Origin: Heloderma charlesbogerti
Lineage: Eukaryota > Chordata > Lepidosauria > Squamata > Helodermatidae
NCBI GenBank assembly: GCA_026122225.1
Contig: JANEZZ010001866.1
Coordinates: forward strand, 2,294,001 to 2,358,000
Direction of reading: 5' to 3'
DNA length: 64,000 nucleotides
The notes beneath the pieces were generated by a model. The model saw only the letters and a program-made list of their open reading frames with translations. It was not told where the DNA came from and made no database searches. Position 1 is the stretch's first letter. Every line of letters starts with the position of its first letter. Made by a program: the position numbers and the translations under genes. Of the stretch, positions 17,592 to 26,162 are shown piece by piece.

Positions 17592-19844
17592 TCACTGCTG
17601 CCCTTCACAATCCCTGTTTTCAGAGCAGCCTGCGCTCTCGCTGCCAACATCCTTTCCCGCGTTGGGCCTGCCCCAGCGGCTCCACAGTTTTCCGGACAGT
17701 GACTTCAGCTTCCCCAGCCTCGGCACGATTACAGTGACCACTGCGATAGCCACCAGCGCTAGAGGAATCACTGTCCCCAGAGTCTGTTTTGCCAGGGCTG
17801 AACTCCAGGACATCAAAGGATGCCCTCCATCGATGCTCCCCCCTGCGCCCCAATAATTGCAGAGTGGAGGGGCCCAGCCATGATTGCAGTGGCAGTTGTG
17901 ATGACTGTTGCAGGTGCCCCTGCTATGACATTTCTTGTCTGGGTCACACAATGACTTCAAAAAGTATGTTGAGATGCATGTCTGGTTCATGCAGAGCTTA
18001 TTGTGGCCGCACCAGGTGCCATCGGGCACTGCTCCAAAGTCATAGCGATCCATTGCGTTGTCGTGCGGTATGCTCAAGCATGTGTCATCCCCGATCCGTG
18101 TCCCAATGACCCTTACATCCATCAAGGTTGGGGTTATACCTTCAGTGCTCGTGCAATGCACTCTCCCACACATGGCATCTTTATACTCACATTTCACAAA
18201 CTTTTTTCCTTCGGAGTCGCTCCCACAGTTGCCAAAATCATTCCCCATGGTGTTCAGGGCATGGAAGCAACTCTGTGGAGCTGCTTTGCCCTCTCTGCCA
18301 AAGATTCTGGCACACAGCATGTCATGGGTCTGACACTGCTTCCCGAAACAGTAGCCTTTGTGCATGCTGCAGGGTGTCCCATCCTGCTCATAGACATCAC
18401 TGGGACACCACGCAGACTGCCCGTTGCAGTACTCAGGAAGGTCACACTCATTTGTCCCCGCTCGGCAGAGGTGTCCGCCCGGAAGGAACTTACATTTTCT
18501 ACAGCACAGCCCAGAGGAGCACGCTGTGTGTGGCTTCAAGGTGCAGTCAGCATTGCAACAATGGTCCTGTTTGCATTTCTGTTCTCCTCCACAGTCGCAT
18601 TGTTCCCCAGTATCCAGCACTCCATTGCCACAGCGCCTGTCAATGACAGCATTTTTAGGCATATTGGTCAGACAGGCCAACTTCCTGCTGTATGACAGTT
18701 CTAGGAACGTCTGAACACTGCAGTTACTGAACAGGCTGAAGGCGGCATGATGCGAATGCATGATACAGTTTTTGAACCTGCCACAAAAACAGTTCGGGCC
18801 GTCTTCATCTAGTCCCATTTGATGACCCAGCTCATGAGAAACAGCCTTGGTAAATGGGATGAGCTGCTTTTCTGTGTAGGCCTCTACCCCCGCAGAAAGC
18901 CTTGGGTTGCAGATTGTACTCCTGTAGGACTTCCCAAGGGCTTTGCCGAAGTCCTGACGAATAAACAAGTGGGCAGTGTCATGTTTTGTCATGTTGACAA
19001 GATGCGTTAGTCTCCAGGAATTGAAATTCTCAAGAACAGACATGATAATATTGGAGGTGTTTATACGGTTGCCTTTGTTCCATATCTCTAGTCCAGTCAG
19101 GATGAGGTGCGTGTTGAGAAAACGGAAGTACGTGTTCACGATGTTAATTGCATCCCAAACGATATATGTCACTCTAGTATCATTGCCAGCTTCAGAGAGA
19201 AACATGCCATTGTCCACTACAATAAACAGTTCAACATACTTTGGATGCCTCATGTGGTGGGGATAGATCTTTGCGAAACTATCCTGCCTTGTCCTCCGTT
19301 CTTCTCTTTGGAGCATTGCCTTCTCAGTTCCTGGTCTGCATAGTGAGGAATTGAGTCCTAATTCTTTGGTTAGGTAAAGAAGGTGCTGGAATGTAGACGA
19401 ATCCTGCAAAGGCTCAATGCCGTAACTTCTATCTCTGATTTTCAGGAAGCCCCTGAGGCCTGAGCAGGTGCTAAGAGTGACAAGGGAATCAACCATGCCT
19501 TCCACATATCCTTCATGGTAGCATTTGATGGGGATGTAGGGATGGCTTTTGACCTGTTTCCCCCCAGAATCATATTTGAAAACTGGGAAGTTCTTAACCA
19601 GAAAGCTCTTCTTGGGTTTTAGTCGAATGATGTAGTCCTTTCCAGCTGCCTTGATTATATAGGAGAGTTCATCTTTCTTGGCCTTTCCTGCCTGTGCTGC
19701 CAACTGCCTTGGTATAATCACTTCATAGGAGCTGTATGCTGGGGGAGTAGAGTATATGGTGGGAAGGATAAACTCCAGCAACATAACACAAGCAACTAAT
19801 TTAAGAACAAGCCAGTTTCTGAGGTTCCAGCCACCATTCACCAT
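17592..19844 (-). CDS. Intronless ADAM1-like protein A, probably catalytically dead
   Basis: Single-exon frame of 750 codons from ATG 19842-19844. Order: hydrophobic signal (about residues 12-30), prodomain with a possible cysteine switch (C169), metalloproteinase-like domain (about 200-395), disintegrin domain (about 402-487; loop CRAGTNECD), Cys-rich domain, EGF-like module (about 633-662), transmembrane helix (about 689-707) and a 43-residue cytoplasmic tail. The zinc motif reads HELGHQMGLDED (337-348): both His of HExxH and the Met-turn (CIM, 360-362) remain, but the third ligand His is Glu347. N-glycosylation sites include 221, 262, 284 and 374. Lack of introns and position between MAPKAPK5 and TMEM116, oriented like MAPKAPK5, match mammalian ADAM1 (fertilin alpha), a sperm surface protein. 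Function as an adhesion or chaperone partner in germ cells is inferred from that family. The intact frame argues against a pseudogene. Confidence 0.88.
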   Translation of the reverse strand: MVNGGWNLRNWLVLKLVACVMLLEFILPTIYSTPPAYSSYEVIIPRQLAAQAGKAKKDELSYIIKAAGKDYIIRLKPKKSFLVKNFPVFKYDSGGKQVKSHPYIPIKCYHEGYVEGMVDSLVTLSTCSGLRGFLKIRDRSYGIEPLQDSSTFQHLLYLTKELGLNSSLCRPGTEKAMLQREERRTRQDSFAKIYPHHMRHPKYVELFIVVDNGMFLSEAGNDTRVTYIVWDAINIVNTYFRFLNTHLILTGLEIWNKGNRINTSNIIMSVLENFNSWRLTHLVNMTKHDTAHLFIRQDFGKALGKSYRSTICNPRLSAGVEAYTEKQLIPFTKAVSHELGHQMGLDEDGPNCFCGRFKNCIMHSHHAAFSLFSNCSVQTFLELSYSRKLACLTNMPKNAVIDRRCGNGVLDTGEQCDCGGEQKCKQDHCCNADCTLKPHTACSSGLCCRKCKFLPGGHLCRAGTNECDLPEYCNGQSAWCPSDVYEQDGTPCSMHKGYCFGKQCQTHDMLCARIFGREGKAAPQSCFHALNTMGNDFGNCGSDSEGKKFVKCEYKDAMCGRVHCTSTEGITPTLMDVRVIGTRIGDDTCLSIPHDNAMDRYDFGAVPDGTWCGHNKLCMNQTCISTYFLKSLCDPDKKCHSRGTCNSHHNCHCNHGWAPPLCNYWGAGGSIDGGHPLMSWSSALAKQTLGTVIPLALVAIAVVTVIVPRLGKLKSLSGKLWSRWGRPNAGKDVGSESAGCSENRDCEGQQ

Positions 19845-19849
19845 AATTC

Positions 19850-20675
19850 ATGTCAATGTTGGATCCCACTTCTTTTTGGACAAGAGTTGCTGTTCTTGAA
19901 CTACCTGGAGCACAGATTTATGGAGACATTCAATGGAAAAGCAGAGCCCTTAATTTGGTCTCCGGGGGCTTCTTTAAACTCATCGACACCCAAGAAACCA
20001 ACTGACTTTGTCCATCCTTGCCATTTCCTGCTTGATGTTCATCAACATTCTTCAGCACTGAAAGAGTTTCAGAAAGTCATGTCTCCGATATTCATCAGGA
20101 CCGGAAATGGGGCTTGAGCAAACCTAACCATGTCCTCTGGACTTACATAAATCTATGCTTCCGAAGGACTCATCAACTTCCTGGCTCAGTCACCACCATT
20201 TTGTGTTGGCAAGGGTTCTTTTAATAGCTAACTGGGCAATACCAAATACCACGACAAAGAGGGGAGAGTTTCAGGGAAAGGGGAAACTTCCCAAGAGTTC
20301 TGCTCCTCTCTACTCACTGCTGACCCTGCAGTATTATAATTTAATCTTGTAGAGTATGTATGGAGTCATGGAGGTGGTGGCAAAGAGGAAAGTGGCAAAA
20401 TCACCCCTCCCCTGCTTCAAAAAGTCTCCCCTATAATTTATTCTATAGTGGGAAATCCAAAAGGGTAGCAGTTTTTCCTGCCTCTTTGAATGTGAACATT
20501 CCACAGACTGATGGAACAGAATGGAATGGGGCGGAGGGTGGATTTTTCATCTGCTTGGCCTGGACCAAGGTCAGCTGACAGTTGAACTCCTGGATGAACG
20601 GGGCAATGTGACATGTATTCCAGATACTTGGCTGGGTGAGGTGCAAGTTTCTTCTAGCTCTTATCTAGGAGCAGT
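19850..20675. other. Upstream region of ADAM1-like A, no gene seen
   Basis: Should contain the 5' UTR and promoter of protein A. I see no TATA-like box in a convincing position and no conserved coding. Confidence 0.35.
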
Positions 20676-20679
20676 TCAG

Positions 20680-20780
20680 CTGTCCCCAGCCTGGTGCACT
20701 CTCGACCAATTGGACTACAACTCCCATCAACTCCAGCCTGTAATCCAAGACATCTGGAGGGCACCAGGTTGGTGAAAGTT
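20680..20780. repeat. Hairpin repeat, CTCCAGATGT family
   Basis: Contains CCAGCCTGGTGCACTCTC, GGACTACAACTCCCATCAAC and ACATCTGGAGGGCACCAGGT. Arms pair imperfectly. Confidence 0.6.
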
Positions 20781-20929
20781 GCTCCCATCATTCATTCATT
20801 TGTCAAATTTATGTGCTGCCTTTATCACACATAATGCCAAAGGCAGGTAACACAAAGAGAGAGACAGAGCAAGACCATTGTATAAATACATACCACAGGG
20901 TAATCAAAACAAGAAAATATTTTGTCCAT

Positions 20930-21290
20930 GAGAAACCCACAAGCAGGATGTGAGTGCAATAGGACCCTCCTGCCCACGTTCCCCAGCGACTGGTGTACCT
21001 AGGCATACTGCCTCTGATACTAGAGGGGGCATACAGCCATCAGGACCAGTAGCCATTGATGGCCTTCTCCTCCAGGAATTTGTCTAACCCCCTTTTAAAG
21101 CCATCCAAACTGGTGGCCATCACTGCAACTAGTAGCCATTGATAGCTTTTTCCTTCATGAATTTGCCCAATCCTCTTTCAAAGCCATCCAGTTTGGTGGC
21201 CATCACTACATCTTGTGGTAGCAAATTCCAACTCCGCGCTGTGTGAAGAAATCCTTCCTGTTGTCTGTCCTGAATTACTGCTAGTAGCCC
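20930..21290 (-). mobile_element. Antisense CR1 3' end with internal direct duplication
   Basis: Minus-strand CR1 tail. The motif CCATTGATGGC/CCATTGATAGC...AAAGCCATCCA...GGTGGCCATCACT occurs twice about 80 bases apart (21050-21125 and 21131-21208). Confidence 0.65.
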
Positions 21291-21365
21291 TCCATCTGGA
21301 GAATATTTATTACTTATTTAAAGCTTGTTTTATCCCACTGTTCAGACAAAAATGGCTTCTGGAGC

Positions 21366-21567
21366 CAGAGGAGGCTGGAGATTTTGGTTGGGCTATGAAT
21401 CCGTTCTGGGTGTCAGTCAGAACCAGCCAGAACTCTAAAGGAGCTATCCAAGGTGCTGAACCCTATCTCCAAAGCTTGTATAGCTCCTTTAGAATTCTGG
21501 CTGGTTCTGAATGAAACCCAGAATGGATGCACAGCCCCACCAAAATTGGAGCCACCAGCCGCCACTC
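21366..21567. mobile_element. hAT-type MITE, 202 bp, perfect 8-bp duplication
   Basis: Begins CAGAGGAGGCTGG and ends CCAGCCGCCACTC, flanked on both sides by TCTGGAGC (21358-21365 and 21568-21575). The interior is a hairpin with TCTAAAGGAGCTATCCAAGG against TATAGCTCCTTTAGAATTCT. Length equals the restored copy at 4409-5206. Confidence 0.88.
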
Positions 21568-21927
21568 TCTGGAGCCATTTACATGCAATCAGTACAACAG
21601 GACAGTCCCTTCCTGCAAGGCGTACAGTCTAAAAAGACACAGCACAAAAGGAGAAAGGGATGGGAAGGGGAGAGGAAAAATTAAGGAGCCTTTCAGTAGG
21701 GCTGACGGAATGGCCCTGCTCCCTCTTTCATCTCCCTCCATACAGCCAGCTGGCATGGCTACTCGTGATGACAGGTGAGGGAGAAGGAGCCTTCATGGGG
21801 GTGGTCTCTCAGCAGGGCTGGCTGGCTCAATGGTCCTGCTTCTCTTCTCATTCCCCTCTGTCTTATGCACGATAAGCACAGCATCCACTTACTTAATTCA
21901 TCTGTTGAAGCGTACTGTAGTCCATGC

Positions 21928-22093
21928 CAAAAGGAGAAGGGGACAGCAGAGGATGAGATGGCTAGATAGCATCACCGATGCAATGAATATGAACCTGAGC
22001 ACACTCCGGGAGAGTGCGCAGGACAGGAAGGCCTGGCGTGCTATGGTCCATGGGGTCACGAAGAGTCGGACACGACTGAACGACTGAACAACA
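21928..22093 (+). mobile_element. 5'-truncated BovB LINE 3' end with 14-bp duplication
   Basis: Matches the last about 165 bases of the BovB at 38.5-41.7 kb (GATGAGATGGCTAGATAGCA ... GACACGACTGAACGACTGAA). Flanks ACTGTAGTCCATGC (21914-21927) and ACTGTAGTCCACGC (22094-22107) form a target duplication with one change. Confidence 0.9.
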
Positions 22094-22099
22094 ACTGTA

Positions 22100-22370
22100 G
22101 TCCACGCGTGGGCAACTGGTGGCTTCCCAGACGTTGTTGCCCTGCAACTCCCATCATGCCTTGCTGGTTACAGCTCGCAGCCCAGCAATGTCCAGAGGGC
22201 TGTACGTTACTCACCTTTGTTCTAGTTCATGAAAGCTGACTCCGCAATAATAGCGCAACCGTCTGTGTGTCTTTCCCAGAAGTAATCCCCATTGAGGCCG
22301 ATCGAACCAACTCCCAGGGAGAAAGTCAGTGGGGCTTACTTCTGGGTAGACCTGCAGAGGGATGCACTGT
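22100..22370. repeat. Two short hairpin-family relics
   Basis: 22100-22205 resembles the CTCCAGATGT family (CAACTCCCATCATGCC core). 22243-22370 resembles the GTGCAATCCT family (AGAAGTAATCCCCATTGAG against CAGTGGGGCTTACTTCTGGG). Confidence 0.5.
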
Positions 22371-22559
22371 AGATCTCTCTGTCATTTAATACTCCACAAG
22401 ACTCCTTACTGGTTTTGCTGCAGGAGACCAAGAGGGTTACCCCTCTGGAAGTGGTTATCATAGAAGTATCCTGAACAAAATGAAACAAAACTCTGGACAC
22501 TAACAGAAATGACAAGAGGAGCTGGACCATTCCCACAGCACTGAACAACTACTCCAGCA

Positions 22560-22870
22560 GTGCCCCAGGCAGATATGGAGGTTGCCACGGGGCTGGCGTA
22601 AAGGGCAGGCATGGTCGGGCATCTGCCAAGGACCCACTGACAAGAGCCCCCTGGTCTCGCTGATGCCATGGCCTATTTGCTCCTGGGCTCCCTGCCTGCC
22701 AGGAAAGCAAATGGTAGCAGTGGTGAGAAAGAGGAGGAGGAACAAGACCAGCTGGTGATGATGGTGGTGAGAAGGCGGACTCACCGAGGGAGGGGGCCTT
22801 GCCAAGGGCCCACAAAAACCTGGAGCCGGCACGGGGCTGCCAGTTGGGAAGAGCCATCACACACTACCAG
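22560..22870. repeat. GC-rich dispersed repeat (third copy)
   Basis: Related in reverse to the tandem pair at 14200-14740: GTTGCCACGGGGCTGG, GGGCATGGTCGGGC-type motifs and a Glu/Lys-coding GAGGAGGAGGAA tract. Confidence 0.4.
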
Positions 22871-23003
22871 AGGGCTTGCTTTGCAGGCAGAAATTCCCTG
22901 GTTCAACCACCATCACTTCTAGTTAGCAAGGATCTCAAAGAGCAGGTCTGGGAAACAGCTCTGGGCAGCTTGGTGGAAAGTACTTTTTCCTATCTTTTTA
23001 AAC

Positions 23004-23172
23004 ACACACACACGCTCAACAACAGTTTATTTTTTAAATATAAAATTTAAAATATGAAAGGAGCTGAAACAGAAGGGAAGGCTCTCTCTGAGTCATAGTG
23101 TTCAGCCTCAGGGCCAATGTTCCAGAGTTACCAATGAGCAAGAACCCCCCCCCCCCACACACACACACACAG
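23004..23172. repeat. CA and poly-C simple repeats
   Basis: (CA)n at about 23003-23013 and poly-C/(CA)n at 23146-23172, just downstream of the ADAM1-like B stop. Confidence 0.8.
23026..23031 (-). terminator. Candidate polyadenylation signal of ADAM1-like B
   Basis: AATAAA on the minus strand about 180 bases after the stop codon. The spacer holds a poly-C/CA microsatellite (23147-23172). Confidence 0.45.
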
Positions 23173-23211
23173 TAATTCTCCACCACCTCCTTGGACATCA
23201 CCTTCCATGAC

Positions 23212-25443
23212 TTAGGCAGTGCTGGCTGTCTCTACTTGAGGCTTGGGCATGTGATGAACTGCGACCAACACCAGTTTTCTTACCACCAGAATTACAAGGC
23301 ACCCTGCAACAATGCCAAAGAACACAGCGACTGTGATTCCAACAATTAAAGTTGACAGGCCATAGGCTTGGGCACGTGGAAGAGGCCCGCTGTCGATACT
23401 TCCGCCATAGCCAGGGAACCGACATATGGGCGGGGCCCACCCATAGCGGCAGTGGCAATGCTGCTTGGAGTTGCAGACTCCATTCCCGCCACAGGTAGTC
23501 AAAGGATCACACGTAGTGTTGGAAGCTACCCACGCTTCCACGCGTGCACATTTGTTGTTCATGCAGACCTTGCCTTTGCCACACTTGGACCCTTCTTCCA
23601 CAACTCCAATGTCAGTGAGAGCAGTTCTGGAGTGGAAATCCAATCCCCAGCAGAGTGTTTTGCCAACGGGTGTCTGGATTATTGTCATGTGATCTTCCAT
23701 GTTGGGGAGGGTGTGAACGTTGATGCACTGCACCCGCCCACATAAGGCATGCTCATGGGCACATTTCAAAAAGTTTCTGGGAACCCCATGTCCTCCCTCA
23801 CCGGCGCAGTTGCCAAACCGATCCCCTATTGTGTTGACCTGTTCAAAGCAAGCAAACGGAGCGCCTGCAGATTGCTCGCCAAAGAGTTTTTGGCACTGCA
23901 ATGTGTGGGTTGAGCAGGTCCCTAAGATGCAGTAGCCGTTGTCACTGCACAGAGTTCCATCTTGAACAAGGACATTGGGTAAGCATTCTGCCATTGTCCC
24001 ATTGCAATATTCGGGTAAGTCGCATTCGTTGGAAGCTTTTCTGCAGGGCGTTCCTTTAGGAGCAAATTGGCAGTCTATGCAGCACGCCTCATTAGTACAT
24101 ACTGCCCCAGGTGCCATCGTGCAATCATCACGGCAACACTTGTTCTCCTTACACAACTGTTTCTCCCCACAATCGCATTCCTCTTCACCTTCCACAATAC
24201 CATTCCCACAAGAGCTCAGGGTAAATAGTTTGCTAATATCAGGGATAGTGTTCAAGCATAACCCTTTCCCTGAATGGATGACATCGAAATAACTATTCGT
24301 GGAGCAGTTGCTAAAGAGAGGTTTGTCCCCAGAGGGGCCCTTGGGATCCATAATGCACCTGAGCTTGGGTGCACAGAAACATGCCGGTGATGGGTCGTCT
24401 GGAATGCCAATAACATGCCCTAATTCATGTGCAACGCCAAGGGCGAATAACTGGAAAGTTAAATTCCCAACTGATACAAAGGCTGCTCCTGAGTTCACAT
24501 TACAGACAGTTCCAAAGTATGAGTATTTCACAATGGATCCTCCTTTGTGATGGCGGGCCAAGAGTAAAGACGCGTCATGCGGCAACCGAGGGAGAATGTT
24601 TGCAACTCGCCATACGTTAAATTCCTCCACGCTCTCCTGCACATAGTCTGTAATTGGAACCAGGTTCTGTTCTGTCCAGATCTCAACCCCAACTAGAAGG
24701 CTACGGAGACCAAGAGTAACAAACATGTCATCCACCATTTCATTGAGATGTACAACATTGCGGATGGTGGCATGCACATCTGCAGAATAGAAGCGAAACA
24801 GGCGCACATCCACCTGCACGAAAAGCTCCATGTACTTAGCCTGCCTCCATGGGTGATAGAGGTCCTCCTTACCTGAAATTTGTTCTCGCACCAGGTCAGG
24901 CACTGAACGGTGCATCCCTTTGCTGCTGAGCCAACATGTCCGTGAATTGGACTCTTCCTCCTCTGTACGGTAAATAAGGTGCTGAAATGTAGAAGAGTCT
25001 TCCATGGGATCAATGTTGTATGTCAAGTTCTCAATTTGGAGAAGACCACTGAGACCCGAGCAAGCTCTGAGGCTCACAAAGGACACCGTGGCACCTTCTA
25101 CATAACCTCGATAGTAGCAGTCACCTTGGATCTCGTGAGAGTCTCCCTCTAGCTTGCCGTTGTGGTATGTGAAGACTGGGAACCTTTTAACCAGGATGTC
25201 TTTCTGTTTTAAGTGGACAATATAGTCTTTGCCTTCTGCCTTGATGACATAAGAGATTTGGTGTCTGGTAGCTTTGCCTGCCCTCACGGACAGCTGCCTT
25301 GGAATGACTGTCTCAAAGGAAGCATAACCTGAAGGGATGTGTGACATTTTGCCTATGGTGGGAAGGAAAGAGCCCAGTAACATCATGGAAACACCCAGCT
25401 TGAAAAACAGGCTGCACTCAAAGACTCCACCGCCTTCTGCCAT
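23212..25443 (-). CDS. Intronless ADAM1-like protein B, probably catalytically dead
   Basis: Single-exon frame of 743 codons from ATG 25441-25443. It has the same layout as the neighbour: signal segment (about 10-30), prodomain with C160, metalloproteinase-like domain (about 193-390), disintegrin domain (about 402-482; loop CRKASNECD), Cys-rich domain, EGF-like module (about 635-664), transmembrane helix (about 687-711) and a tail of about 30 residues. The zinc motif reads HELGHVIGIPDD (329-340): HExxH and Met-turn (CIM, 353-355) are kept, but the third His is Asp339. N-glycosylation sites include 317, 369, 471 and 632. It lies 3.4 kb upstream of protein A in the same direction, so the two are tandem paralogues, yet diverged along their whole length, so the duplication is not recent. 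Identity as ADAM1-type rests on synteny and intronless structure. An ADAM20/21-type naming is the alternative. Confidence 0.88.
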   Translation of the reverse strand: MAEGGGVFECSLFFKLGVSMMLLGSFLPTIGKMSHIPSGYASFETVIPRQLSVRAGKATRHQISYVIKAEGKDYIVHLKQKDILVKRFPVFTYHNGKLEGDSHEIQGDCYYRGYVEGATVSFVSLRACSGLSGLLQIENLTYNIDPMEDSSTFQHLIYRTEEEESNSRTCWLSSKGMHRSVPDLVREQISGKEDLYHPWRQAKYMELFVQVDVRLFRFYSADVHATIRNVVHLNEMVDDMFVTLGLRSLLVGVEIWTEQNLVPITDYVQESVEEFNVWRVANILPRLPHDASLLLARHHKGGSIVKYSYFGTVCNVNSGAAFVSVGNLTFQLFALGVAHELGHVIGIPDDPSPACFCAPKLRCIMDPKGPSGDKPLFSNCSTNSYFDVIHSGKGLCLNTIPDISKLFTLSSCGNGIVEGEEECDCGEKQLCKENKCCRDDCTMAPGAVCTNEACCIDCQFAPKGTPCRKASNECDLPEYCNGTMAECLPNVLVQDGTLCSDNGYCILGTCSTHTLQCQKLFGEQSAGAPFACFEQVNTIGDRFGNCAGEGGHGVPRNFLKCAHEHALCGRVQCINVHTLPNMEDHMTIIQTPVGKTLCWGLDFHSRTALTDIGVVEEGSKCGKGKVCMNNKCARVEAWVASNTTCDPLTTCGGNGVCNSKQHCHCRYGWAPPICRFPGYGGSIDSGPLPRAQAYGLSTLIVGITVAVFFGIVAGCLVILVVRKLVLVAVHHMPKPQVETASTA

Positions 25444-25444
25444 G

Positions 25445-26160
25445 TCATTTCTCTGTTGGACTGTTGGTTTGGGGCAGATATGCTAGGCAGACTGGCTTTG
25501 CCAATTTTAAAACTGCCTTAAAACAAAGCAAACGAGACATTGGGGGCTACTCCTATATCTTCCCTCTGAAATAGATTGTTTCCTTCACGCCTGGATGTTT
25601 CATCAGTGAATGTTCTTTCTAGAGGGAGTATCAATTAATAAAGAAAATCCAGAGTGGCAGGAAACACCAGCCGTGATGGTAGCTCAATGCTACAGAAACA
25701 CCAAGTCCTTGTAAACCAGGGGTTGAGGTGGGAACCCGAGGGTTTGTAAAATTTGGGTGGTGTTGCGGGAAGAAGCATCAGGTCTGGTTGAAATTCCTCC
25801 TGGGAAATGGAACACTAGACATGCTCTTTCCTTCTGTGACTCTAAACGTGAACATTCTACATTACAGTATAACACGCATTCTACCAAGCTGTTGTCACTG
25901 TGTCTCTTGCACAGTTTTACAGAGAACCCTGTGGTGCTCAGAGCTGCTTAATGGCAATTGGACACAGATAGATGAGTGTGTCCACATCTCGGAATGATCT
26001 ACTTGCATATTTTTCCAGATATTTAGTAAGATTAATATTCAAATTAAAAATATATATCCTGTTTCCTGCAAAAGCTGAGGTGACCCGAAATGCAACCTTC
26101 GGCACAAACTAAGCACACTCTGCTTGTAGAAAATGTCTGTTATCCTGAGGTGAGAGATTG
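25445..26160. other. Upstream region of ADAM1-like B
   Basis: Would hold the promoter and 5' UTR. The part around 25700-25870 shares CTCTTT-TGTGACTCTAAACGTGAACATTC-type words with 20440-20510 upstream of protein A (CCTCTTTGAATGTGAACATTCCACA), so upstream DNA may have been duplicated with the gene. No coding seen. Confidence 0.35.
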
Positions 26161-26162
26161 TG

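Noticed and set aside
18003..18695. 230-codon plus-strand frame
   Set aside because: It is the antisense shadow of ADAM1-like A (disintegrin and Cys-rich region).
17592..19844. ADAM1-like A as a processed pseudogene
   Set aside because: 750 codons are open with all domains and paired cysteines in place. Only the third zinc ligand is changed.
17592..25443. Snake venom metalloproteinase (SVMP) genes
   Set aside because: Both frames are intronless, have transmembrane helices and tails, lack the full zinc motif and sit at the ADAM1 locus. SVMP genes are multi-exon and derive from a different ADAM lineage.
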